A stretch of 64,000 nt of DNA from Trebonia sp963811335. GTDB taxonomy: Bacteria; Actinomycetota; Actinomycetes; Streptosporangiales; Streptosporangiaceae. Location: the NCBI GenBank assembly GCA_963811335.1, contig CAWERB010000023.1:1-64000 (forward strand). The letters run 5' to 3'. The notes under the pieces were generated by a model, which was given only the letters and a program-made list of their open reading frames with translations, did not search any database and was not told the origin of the DNA. Position 1 is the stretch's first letter, and each line of letters opens with the position of its first letter. Below, in pieces: positions 46,306 to 55,600 of this stretch. The position numbers and the translations under genes are program-made.

Positions 46306-46715
46306 TGATATACGTTTGTGACCGAATGGAGCCGCCCCGCCTTAACGGCTACGTACGCCCGTTGCGGGTGATTTCTCGTGCCGGGTTGGCATGGAGTGGG
46401 CGGTGCGGTTCCCTGGGGGAGGAGGCCGATGTCGCTGCCGGGTTCACGCCGCGTCGCCCGGCGCGCCAGCGAAGCTCTCCGCGTGGCCGGCGCGGCTGGG
46501 TCGGCCAGGATCGTGCTGGCGGGCCACGAGCGGGTCGTCGTCACCTACAGCGTCCGCGACGGCATCGCCTACGTGCTGTCCCCGCCGGGCGAGGGTCCGG
46601 GGGCGGTGCTGCGCGCCGCCCGGCTGGTCCTGCCCGACGACGCCTACGAGGAACTGGCGAGCCGCCTCGGTGTCTCCGTCGACTGGTCGGCGGAGTGAAC
46701 AGCCGCCGCAGCACG
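46306..46715 (+). repeat. Duplicated block, copy 2
   Basis: The second copy of the 410-bp direct repeat. After 46715 the sequence jumps directly to the region before the peptide gene, without the XRE gene present in copy 1. Confidence 0.9.
46429..46698 (+). CDS. 89-aa protein of the peptide cassette, copy 2
   Basis: Its start, SD and length equal those of copy 1, and it differs from it only at residue 13 (Ala instead of Pro) plus silent changes. Such identity, against strongly diverged peptide cores a few hundred bases on, points to recent duplication or gene conversion and to retained selection on this protein. No family is recognised. Confidence 0.65.
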   Translation: MSLPGSRRVARRASEALRVAGAAGSARIVLAGHERVVVTYSVRDGIAYVLSPPGEGPGAVLRAARLVLPDDAYEELASRLGVSVDWSAE

Positions 46716-46820
46716 TGCAAGCAAAGTTCGGTTCGCTGCGTGCGGCGGGCAACGACATGTTGAGAAATGTTCGATTTTACGATACGTAATCGGCTGCGGA
46801 CTCATGGTGGCGACTGCTAC

Positions 46821-46863
46821 CGTACGGTTGTCAACATACGAAACGTACGTTGACAACCGTACG
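46821..46863. promoter_or_regulatory. Near-perfect 20-bp inverted repeat before peptide gene 2
   Basis: CGTACGGTTGTCAACATACG (46821-46840), spacer AAA, CGTACGTTGACAACCGTACG (46844-46863): 19 of 20 positions pair. It ends 38 bp before the ATG of peptide gene 2. It is the best preserved form of an operator also present, degenerate, in copy 1, and the cassette's XRE protein is the obvious candidate to bind it. Confidence 0.8.
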
Positions 46864-46901
46864 AAAATTCATCAGCAGTACCACGTCTCGAAGGAGGCTT
46901 C

Positions 46902-47270
46902 ATGTTGAACAAGCCAGCCGTTTCAATGCGCGAGCTGGAGCTGGAGAGCGCAGCACTGCTACCCAGCCGGGAGACCCTGATGGTGCTCAGGTGGCACACC
47001 AGCCACGGCGGCAACGGCTACTGCGGCGACAGCTACGGCCACCACCACCACGGCTGCGGCGACGGCTACGGCCGCGACGGCTACGGCCACCACCACCACG
47101 GGCTACGGCAACTGGGGCCGCGACGGCGGCGACGGCTGCGGCGACGGCGACGGCGGCTACGGCGGCGGGGGCTACGGCGGCGGCGACGGCGGCGGCTACG
47201 GCGGCGGCTACGGCGGCGGCGACGGCGGCAGCTACGGCGGCGGCGACGGCACTGCGACTACGATAGCCGT
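46902..47270 (+). pseudogene. Gly/His/Tyr/Cys-rich peptide precursor, copy 2, frameshifted
   Basis: ATG 46902 has the ideal SD AAGGAGG. The leader MRELELESAALLPSRETL then MVLRWH matches copy 1. The core then differs: CGDSYGHHHHGCGDGYG, then RDGYGHHHHG, a repeat with two His4 runs. At about 47100 one extra G (GGGCTACGG for GGCTACGG) shifts the frame. The next frame continues GYGNWGRDGGDGCGDGDGGY and many GGYGGGDG units, has no stop and runs into the protease frame. The native end is therefore unclear. Confidence 0.65.
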
Positions 47271-47319
47271 CGAGCCTGCGTGCCCGCCATTACGGGGAGG
47301 CAGGCGTGGCAGCGGGGGA

Positions 47320-47341
47320 CCGCCCGGCTTTGTCCGGGCGG
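47320..47341 (+). terminator. Conserved hairpin between peptide and protease, copy 2
   Basis: It has the same stem and loop as at 45834-45855 (CCGCCCGG, CTTTGT, CCGGGCGG), lying 36 bp before the protease start. Confidence 0.65.
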
Positions 47342-47376
47342 CCCTCCCCTTGTTCCGCGGCGAGGAAGGGCGACGC

Positions 47377-48734
47377 ATGAGCCTTGACCTGGCTTACCCG
47401 CCCCGGCTGGCCGACGGGGTGGAACTGCTCGGCGAGCTGAGGGACAGCGGCTTCACGAACGCCGCCTGCCCTGGTGCGGCGGGCCGACGGCCAGATGATC
47501 CAGCTGTCGCAGCTGCTGTACCTGGTCGCCTGCCGGATCGACGGCAACCGGGCCCCCGGCGCCATCGCGGACCTGGTCAGCGGCGACCTGGGCCGGCCGC
47601 TGAGCGCCGGCCAGGTCAGCCTATCTCATCGCCGGCAAGCTGGCGCCCCTCGGCGTGGTGGCCGGCGGCCCCGCCGCAGGCCGCCCCGCCGGCGGCCAGC
47701 CCGCTGCTCGCGCTGCGGGCCCGGGCCACCCTGCTGCCCGCGGCGGCCGCCAGCCTCGCCGGGGCGCTGTTCCGGCCGCTGTTCCACTGGCCGGCGATCG
47801 CGGCCGTCCTGGCCGGCGCCTGCGCCATGGACTACTGGCTCTTCCTGGACCACGGGCTGTCCGGCGCCTATCGCCAGGTACTCGGCGACCCGGCGGACCT
47901 GCTGCTGGTGGCCGCCCTGACCATCGCCTCCGCCCTGTTCCACGAGTGCGGGCACGCCGCCGGGTGCCGCTACGGCGGCGCCCGCCCCGGCCGGATCGGG
48001 GTCGGCATCTACCTGGTATGGCCCTCCTTCTTCACCGACGTCACCGACTCCTACCGGCTCGGCCGGGCCGGCCGCCTGCGCACCGACCTGGGCGGCGTGT
48101 ACTTCAACGCGATCTTCATGCTCGCGCTGGCCGCCTGCTACGCCGCCACCGCCAATGAGGTCCTGCTGCTGGCCATCGCCATCACCCACCTGGAGATGCT
48201 CGAGCAGCTGCTGCCCGTCGTCCGCTTCGACGGCTACTTCATCCTCAGCGACCTCGTCGGCGTGCCCGACCTGTTCGCCCGCGTCGCCCCCGTCCTGCGC
48301 ACCGCCTTCGCCCGCGGCCGCCACACCCGCGCCGCCGCGCTGCGCCGTCCCGCCCGCCGCATCATCACCATCTGGGTGCTGTGCGTCATCCCCCTGCTCG
48401 CCTTCACCGCAGGGTCCCTGCTGCTCTACCTTCCCGCCTTCAACCGCTCCCTGTGGCTGACAGTGAGCAGCGCCGCGCGCCTCGTGGCGGGCGACATCGC
48501 CGGCCGCCGGTACGCCGCCGCGGCGCTCAACGCGATCGGCGGGGCACTGGCCGCGCTCTCCGGCGCCGGATCGCTTTACGCACCGTCGGGCTCACCCGCC
48601 GCGCCGCCGCCATCGCCACCCGCTGGACCGCCAGCCACCCCCGCCGCCGCCTCGTCGCCGTCGCCGTCATCACCGCCATCGCCGTGTCGCTCCCCCTGTT
48701 CTGGGCCGCCCACGGCCAGTTCCGCGACTGGTAA
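47377..48734 (+). pseudogene. RRE-M50 type peptide zinc metalloprotease, frameshifted
   Basis: ATG 47377 (SD GAGGAAGG) starts MSLDLAYPPRLADGVELLGE. Near 47468 the frame shifts to ALVRRADGQMIQLSQLLYLV and LSAGQVS, near 47620 to YLIAGKLAPLGVVAGG, and near 47690 back. This N-terminal part resembles a PqqD/RRE winged helix. The membrane-bound protease part has SALFHECGHAAGCRYGGARP (HExxH at 47941-47955), YRLGRAGRLRTDLGGVYFNA, the third ligand region VVRFDGYFILSDL near 48230 and several membrane helices. A last shift near 48565 leads to the end FWAAHGQFRDW. Four shifts make it dead. Confidence 0.75.
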
Positions 48735-48828
48735 CCACTGGTCACGCCTGCAGCGGCATGAGCTCTCTGGCGAACCCGTCAACCAACTCACCGAGGGCCG
48801 GCTTCCCGCCTGCCGGGCTCGCCCGCAA

Positions 48829-50142
48829 CTAGCGGATCGGCCGAACCTCGATCGCGGTGCCAGCCGGAAGATCGCCCTGGCCTGCGGGGATCGGCCACCA
48901 GGCGTCCGCGCGGGCGAGCTGGCTGATCGAGCCCGCGCCGCGCCTGGCCGGCGTGGCGGACGGGAGACCGCCCCGGCCGGCCGGGCCGAGGGTGACGAGC
49001 ACCCAGTCCTCGACGTCGGCCGGGGAGGACCAGTCGCGGTCAAGGCGCGCGCGGACGGGCCCGGCGGCGGGCGCCTGGCCAGCCAGGGCATCGAGCATCG
49101 GCGCCGCGAACAGCTCGAAGATCACCGCGGTGGCCAGCGGGTACCCGGGCAGGCCGATCACCGGGGCGACACCGGACCGGTGACCAGCCCCGGGCCGCTT
49201 GGCGTGGCCAAGCAAGGCGGGATGACCGGGCCGGACGGCGACGCCGGCGACCGCGACGCCGCCGACCTGGGCGAGCACCGCGGCGGCGTGGTCGCCGCGC
49301 CCCCGGCTCGACCCGGCGATGACGACCACCAGGTCCGCCTCGGCGGCCGCCCGGCGCAGTTCCGCGGCGAGCACGTCAGGGTCGTCCGCGACCACGGCGC
49401 TGACCAGGGGCACCGCGCCGAGCTGCCGGCACCGCGCGGCGAGCATGAGCGAGTTCGTGTCGGTGATGTCGCCCCGGCGCAGCGCCGCGCCGACGGGGCG
49501 GATCTCGTCTCCGGTCGGGATGACCGCGACGACCGGGCTTCGCGCGACGGTCACCGTCGCGTGCCCGCCGGCCGCCGCGGCGGCCAGGTCGCCCGGCCGC
49601 AACCGCCGGCCCGCCGGCACGAGCAGTTCCCCCGCCGCGAAGTCCTCGCCCGCCGTGCGCACGTTCCGCCCAGGGGCCGCGGGCCAGGTACTCCCGCCGT
49701 CGCTGCCCCGCCGGACGCCCGCCGCCGGGTTGACGATAAGGCTGCCGTCCTCCTGCGGCAGCAGCCATTCCCGCATCACCACGGTGTCCGCGCCGTCCGG
49801 TACCGGGTCGCCGGTATCGATCCACTCGAACGACCCGGCAGGCAGCCGCACCGGCTGGTCATCCCCGAGCGTCCCGGCCGGGCCGGCGAGATCGGCCGCG
49901 CGCACCGCGATGCCGTCCATCGCCGCGCAGGCCGTGCGCGGCGACGGCCAGCGGGCGACGACGGGCGCCGCGGTGACCCGCCCGAGCGCCTCGCCGACCG
50001 GGACGGGGAGGGCGGGCGGGCCGGGGCGAGCCTCACCGCCCACGGTTCCCGCCGCTGGCCACCCCGCCTGGGCGAGTGACCGCGCCCAGCGTTCAAAGGC
50101 GGCGTGTGGCGCCGGCCGGGCGCCGCCGTCCGCGCGCGTCAT
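48829..50142 (-). CDS. MoeA-like molybdopterin molybdenumtransferase
   Basis: This 437-aa protein of the MoeA family inserts molybdate into molybdopterin. Landmarks are ACAAMDGIAVRAADLAG, IDTGDPVPDGADTVVMRE, AGRRLRPGDLAAAAAGGHAT, VAVIPTGDEI, the MoCF motif region IAGSSRGRGDHAAAVLAQVG and VIGLPGYPLATAVIFELF. Usual family members read GGxSxG; here it is AGSSRG. ATG 50142 overlaps the fdhD stop (ATGA), so both are made together and act on molybdenum enzymes such as formate dehydrogenase, which is not in the window. Confidence 0.85.
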   Translation of the reverse strand: MTRADGGARPAPHAAFERWARSLAQAGWPAAGTVGGEARPGPPALPVPVGEALGRVTAAPVVARWPSPRTACAAMDGIAVRAADLAGPAGTLGDDQPVRLPAGSFEWIDTGDPVPDGADTVVMREWLLPQEDGSLIVNPAAGVRRGSDGGSTWPAAPGRNVRTAGEDFAAGELLVPAGRRLRPGDLAAAAAGGHATVTVARSPVVAVIPTGDEIRPVGAALRRGDITDTNSLMLAARCRQLGAVPLVSAVVADDPDVLAAELRRAAAEADLVVVIAGSSRGRGDHAAAVLAQVGGVAVAGVAVRPGHPALLGHAKRPGAGHRSGVAPVIGLPGYPLATAVIFELFAAPMLDALAGQAPAAGPVRARLDRDWSSPADVEDWVLVTLGPAGRGGLPSATPARRGAGSISQLARADAWWPIPAGQGDLPAGTAIEVRPIR

Positions 50143-51011
50143 GCCGCTATCGCTACCCGGTTCGCGCCGGTGTAGACGTTCATCGACTGGCCGCGCAGGA
50201 AGCCGACCAAGGTCAGCCCGGCCTCCTCGGCGAGGTCGGCGGCGAGCGACGACGGCGCGGACACGGCGGCGAGTAGCGGGATGCCGGCCAGCACCGCCTT
50301 CTGCACCAGCTCGAACGAGGCGCGGCCGGAAACCAGCAGCGCGCAGCCGGCCAGCGGCAGCTTGTCCTGGAGTACCGCCCAGCCGACGATCTTGTCGACC
50401 GCGTTGTGCCGGCCGACATCCTCCCGGACGGCGATCAGTTCGCCCGCCGCGGTGAACAGGCCGGCCGCGTGCAGCCCGCCGGTCGAGGAGAAAACCCGCT
50501 GCGCTTCCCGCAGGCGGCCGGGCAGGGACGCGAGCATGCCGGGGGTGAAGACCGTATCGTCGCCGGACAGCGGCGCCCGCGGCAGCACGCAGAGGTCGTC
50601 GATCGAGGTCTTGCCGCAGACCCCGCAGGCCGAGGTGGTCATGAAGCTCCGCCGTGCCCCGGGGCCGGCCGCGACGCCCGGCGCGAGCGCGACGTCCACG
50701 ATGTTCCCGATCTCGCCGTCCGTGTGGTCGAGGTGCCCGCAGCTTGTCCCGTCGCAGACCTTCATGCCGGCGATGTCGTCGCGGCCGCGCACGATGGCCT
50801 CGCCGACCAGGAATCCCGCCGCGAGCTCGACGTCGTCGCCTGGCGTGCGCATCGTCATGGTGAGCGCGGTCCCGTCGACGCGGATGCCGAGCGGCTCCTC
50901 GGCCGCGAGCAGGTCGGCCCGGGCCGACGCGGTTACCCCGCCCGGCCCGCCCTGGCCGGCGCCGGGCACCGTGACCCGCAGCACCCGCCGCCGCGCCGTC
51001 CGCCCCGCCAC
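50139..51011 (-). CDS. fdhD: Formate dehydrogenase accessory sulfurtransferase FdhD
   Basis: The 290-aa protein transfers sulfur to the molybdenum cofactor of formate dehydrogenases. Features are LGIRVDGTALTMTMRTPGDD, VELAAGFLVGEAIV, the CGVCG catalytic Cys pair in TTSACGVCGKTSIDDL, STGGLHAAGLF, VREDVGRHNAVDKIVGWAVL and LLVSGRASFELVQKAVLAGI. The GTG at 51011 has SD GGGAGG; upstream frame is Arg/Trp-rich and unlikely coding. It overlaps the MoeA-like gene by 4 bp. Confidence 0.92.
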   Translation of the reverse strand: MAGRTARRRVLRVTVPGAGQGGPGGVTASARADLLAAEEPLGIRVDGTALTMTMRTPGDDVELAAGFLVGEAIVRGRDDIAGMKVCDGTSCGHLDHTDGEIGNIVDVALAPGVAAGPGARRSFMTTSACGVCGKTSIDDLCVLPRAPLSGDDTVFTPGMLASLPGRLREAQRVFSSTGGLHAAGLFTAAGELIAVREDVGRHNAVDKIVGWAVLQDKLPLAGCALLVSGRASFELVQKAVLAGIPLLAAVSAPSSLAADLAEEAGLTLVGFLRGQSMNVYTGANRVAIAA

Positions 51012-51209
51012 AACTACCGCCTCCCGCCAAAGGTTCCGCCATCTCAGCGTACGCGGGCGCGGGCGGCGGGTCTTCCCCGTGACAGCCCAGCGAATGCGCC
51101 ACCCCCTTGTGCCGCAGGAGGCAAACGCCGAGCGGCCGGAAGGGTAACAGCGAGGGAAAAGTAAAGAGCAGCCCCCGTTTCGTATTGCCATCTCTTTACC
51201 TTGTTAGTA

Positions 51210-51221
51210 TGGTCTAGACCA
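51210..51221. promoter_or_regulatory. dre-like palindrome TGGTCTAGACCA upstream of gap
   Basis: The 12-bp perfect palindrome equals the core of the DasR-responsive element of streptomycetes (ACTGGTCTAGACCACT). It sits about 210 bp before gap within the 421-bp gap 51012-51432, beside an AT-rich promoter-like stretch (TTACCTTGTTAG). Nothing else stands out in that gap. A GntR/DasR-type regulator responding to amino sugars could act here. Confidence 0.55.
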
Positions 51222-51432
51222 ATATGACAGTACGACTGGGCAGGGCGGCTGGGAGGGCAGCGCGGCGGGCTGGGTGACCCCCGAGGTCCGCTGGCCGGGG
51301 AGCGATGTTCGATAATCTCCCCTGGGGCGTGACGCAGAGCACGCCACTGCTGCAGGGACGTGACGAAGTGACAGGTGCGTCCCGGACGTTGGACCCTAGT
51401 CACGAGCGGCGAACGGAACGGAGACTGGTGCG

Positions 51433-52443
<1,011 letters not shown>

Positions 52444-52465
52444 CAGGAAAGCTGGCGATTCAACC

Positions 52466-53677
52466 ATGAAGAGCATCGACGACATCGAGGTCGCGGGCCG
52501 CCGCGTCCTCGTCCGTTCCGACCTGAACGTCCCGCTCGACAAGTCGGGCAGCGGCGAGATCTCCGACGACGGGCGCATCCGCGCCTCACTGCCGGTGATC
52601 AAGAAGCTGGCCGGCCGCGGCGCGCGGGTCATCGTGATGGCCCACCTCGGCCGCCCCAGGGGCGAAGACTTCACCGAGCGCGCGGCCGGCGGCCCGTCGC
52701 TGCGGGTGGTCGCCCGACGGCTGGCCGAGCTGCTCGGGCAGCCGGTCGCCTTCGCCACCGACCTGGTCGGCCAGTCCGCCTCGGCGACGGTCGCCGGGCT
52801 CGGCGACGGCGACGTCGCGCTGCTTGAGAACGTCCGCTTCGAGCCGGCCGAGACGTCCAAGGATGAGTCCGAACGGAAGCGGCTCGCCGCGGACCTCGCC
52901 AAGCTTGGCGATGTCTACGTGGGCGACGGGTTCGGCGTGGTGCACCGCAAGCAGGCGTCGGTCTACGACCTGCCTGGCCTGCTGCCGCACGCGGCCGGCG
53001 ACCTGGTCGTGGCCGAGGTGGCCGTGCTGCGGCGGCTGACGGTCGACCCGGCGCGCCCTTACGTCGTCGTGCTCGGCGGGTCGAAGGTGTCGGACAAGCT
53101 GGGCGTCATCGGCAACCTGCTCGGCCTGGCCGACCGGGTGCTGATCGGCGGCGGCATGGTGTTCACCTTCCTGGCCGCGCTCGGCCATGAGGTCGGCACC
53201 TCGCTGCTCGAGGCTGACCACATCGAGTCGTGCAGGCAGGTGCTCGCCGACGCCAAGTCACGCGGGGTCGAGCTCGTGCTGCCCACCGACATCGTGGTCG
53301 CGCCCCGGTTCGCCGCGGACGCGGCGCCGAGCGTGGTCGCCGCGGACGCGATCCCCGAGGGCCACATGGGCCTGGACATCGGCCCGGACTCCCGTGAGCT
53401 GTTCGCGTCGCGGCTGGCGGACGCGAAGACCGTGTTCTGGAACGGCCCGATGGGCGTGTTCGAGTTCCCGGCGTTCGCGGCGGGCACCCGCGCGGTCGCC
53501 GAGGCGCTCACCAAGGTAGACGGGCTGACCGTGGTCGGCGGAGGCGACTCGGCGGCGGCGGTGCGGTCGTTCGGGCTCGACGAGTCGTCCTTCGGGCACA
53601 TCTCCACCGGCGGCGGCGCCTCGCTCGAGTACCTGGAAGGCAAGACACTCCCCGGCATCACGGCCCTGGAAGCGTAA
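52466..53677 (+). CDS. pgk: Phosphoglycerate kinase
   Basis: The 403-aa enzyme makes ATP from 1,3-bisphosphoglycerate. Signature RRVLVRSDLNVPLD, then VIVMAHLGRPRGE, LLENVRFEPAE, VVLGGSKVSDKLGVIGNLL and VVGGGDSAAAVRSFGLDE. ATG 52466 is 22 bp after gap; the short frame before it is not native. Conserved operon position. Confidence 0.97.
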   Translation: MKSIDDIEVAGRRVLVRSDLNVPLDKSGSGEISDDGRIRASLPVIKKLAGRGARVIVMAHLGRPRGEDFTERAAGGPSLRVVARRLAELLGQPVAFATDLVGQSASATVAGLGDGDVALLENVRFEPAETSKDESERKRLAADLAKLGDVYVGDGFGVVHRKQASVYDLPGLLPHAAGDLVVAEVAVLRRLTVDPARPYVVVLGGSKVSDKLGVIGNLLGLADRVLIGGGMVFTFLAALGHEVGTSLLEADHIESCRQVLADAKSRGVELVLPTDIVVAPRFAADAAPSVVAADAIPEGHMGLDIGPDSRELFASRLADAKTVFWNGPMGVFEFPAFAAGTRAVAEALTKVDGLTVVGGGDSAAAVRSFGLDESSFGHISTGGGASLEYLEGKTLPGITALEA

Positions 53678-53690
53678 GCTGCCTGCCACC

Positions 53691-54491
<801 letters not shown>

Positions 54492-54576
54492 ACCGCGCCC
54501 GCACACTGTGCTTGAGAGGTAACCGAGGTCCCAGAAGGTCAGGGGCCCCAGAGGTCAAGGGAAAGAAGACACACCG

Positions 54577-54807
54577 GTGGAGATCGCGCTCTCGGTCATC
54601 TTGATCATCACGTCGCTCGTGATGGTCCTGCTCGTTCTCCTGCACAAGGGGAAGGGCGGCGGCCTGTCCGACCTGTTCGGCGGCGGCGTCTCCTCGACGC
54701 TTGGCTCCTCGTCGGTGGTGGAGCGGAACCTGGACCGCATCACCATCTTCTTCGGAGTCCTCTGGTTCGTTTGCGTCGTCGCCCTCGGCTGGCTCATCAA
54801 CCGCTGA
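54577..54807 (+). CDS. secG: Preprotein translocase subunit SecG
   Basis: The 76-aa protein has two membrane helices (about 3-22 and 52-72) and the conserved cytoplasmic loop HKGKGGGLSDLFGGGVSSTL. It assists SecYE protein export. The GTG start follows AAAGAAG. Placement after tpiA is typical of actinobacteria. Confidence 0.95.
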   Translation: MEIALSVILIITSLVMVLLVLLHKGKGGGLSDLFGGGVSSTLGSSSVVERNLDRITIFFGVLWFVCVVALGWLINR

Positions 54808-54940
54808 GCCGGGCAGTCGTCCACGGCGCGTTCCGCGCGTTTACGCCGCACGACGGCGCGGCGGGTGGTGAAATGAACAGAGCCGGGCGGCTCGTCTTCC
54901 CGTTCCGGCGAGCGGGATCCATTGAGGTAAGGGGTGTTAT

Positions 54941-55594
54941 GTGAGCAGCGGGAACGCGATTCGGGGTAGCAGGGTTGGCGCTGGCCCGATGGGCGAGGCG
55001 GAGCGTGGTGAGGCCGCGCCCCGGGTGTGGGTGCAGTTCTGGTGCTCCAACGGGCACGAGACCCGGCCGAGCTTCGCGTCCGACGCCGCGATCCCCGAGC
55101 AGTGGGAGTGTCCCCGGTGCGGCTTCCCGGCCGGCCAGGACCAGGCGAACCCGCCGGCCCCGCCGCGGGTCGAGCCCTACAAGACCCACCTGGCCTACGT
55201 GAAGGAGCGGCGCTCCGACGCCGACGGCGAGGCGATTCTCGCCGAGGCGCTGCAGCGGCTGGTTCTTCCGGCCGCTCTCCACCATGTACGCGCTGACCGG
55301 CGGGTTCATCCAGTTCAGGCTGACGAAGTAGCCCTCGGTGGCGAGATCGAGGCAGAGGAGAAGGATGATCAGGTAAAGCACTGCGCGGCCGAGGCGGCGC
55401 AGCAGCCCTTTTCTGCGCGGCCGGTAAGCGGGCGATCGCCCGGGCGTCGCCGCGGGCGGGGGCGGCGGCCACTCAGGGGGAGCAGCGGGCGGCGGCGGCC
55501 AGCCGCCGTCGCCGGACAGAGGTTCGGACCACCAGTCAGCTTCCATGGCCGTCCTCGATCTGTGGTTGGTTTTCCCGCACCAGGGGACCGGTGA
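54941..55594 (+). CDS. rbpA: RbpA-family RNA polymerase-binding protein with abnormal C-terminal extension
   Basis: Residues 1-107 match RbpA-family proteins: SGNAIRGSRVGAGPMGEAER, the zinc-binding Cys pairs FWCSNGHE and CPRCGFPAGQ, and YKTHLAYVKERRSDADGEAI followed by LAEALQRL. RbpA supports transcription initiation with the housekeeping sigma factor. Family members stop within a few residues here. This frame instead runs on for ~110 residues of Arg/Pro-rich sequence that is the antisense of a transglycosylase-like gene fragment (55255-55546). I infer a deletion that fused the two convergent genes. GTG 54941 is the start. Confidence 0.8.
   Translation: MSSGNAIRGSRVGAGPMGEAERGEAAPRVWVQFWCSNGHETRPSFASDAAIPEQWECPRCGFPAGQDQANPPAPPRVEPYKTHLAYVKERRSDADGEAILAEALQRLVLPAALHHVRADRRVHPVQADEVALGGEIEAEEKDDQVKHCAAEAAQQPFSARPVSGRSPGRRRGRGRRPLRGSSGRRRPAAVAGQRFGPPVSFHGRPRSVVGFPAPGDR
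55255..55546 (-). pseudogene. N-terminal fragment of a membrane protein resembling monofunctional transglycosylase
   Basis: From ATG 55546 the protein has a Pro-rich cytoplasmic part, a basic anchor (RRKGLLRRLGRA), one membrane helix (VLYLIILLLCLDLATEGYFV) and LNWMNPPVSAYMVESGRKNQ, which resembles the segment just before the catalytic domain of GT51 transglycosylases such as MtgA. At about 55255 it meets the RbpA gene, and the catalytic domain is absent. Confidence 0.55.
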
Positions 55595-55600
55595 AGGCGC

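Noticed and set aside
45600..47266. Possible CRISPR array or DNA satellite in the Gly-rich repeats
   Set aside because: The short GGC-rich units follow codon periodicity of the Gly-rich peptides and show no constant repeat-spacer structure.
47350..50079. 909-aa plus-strand open frame
   Set aside because: The M50 protease part is real. After about 48565 the frame is out of phase, and it continues as antisense of the moeA-like gene.
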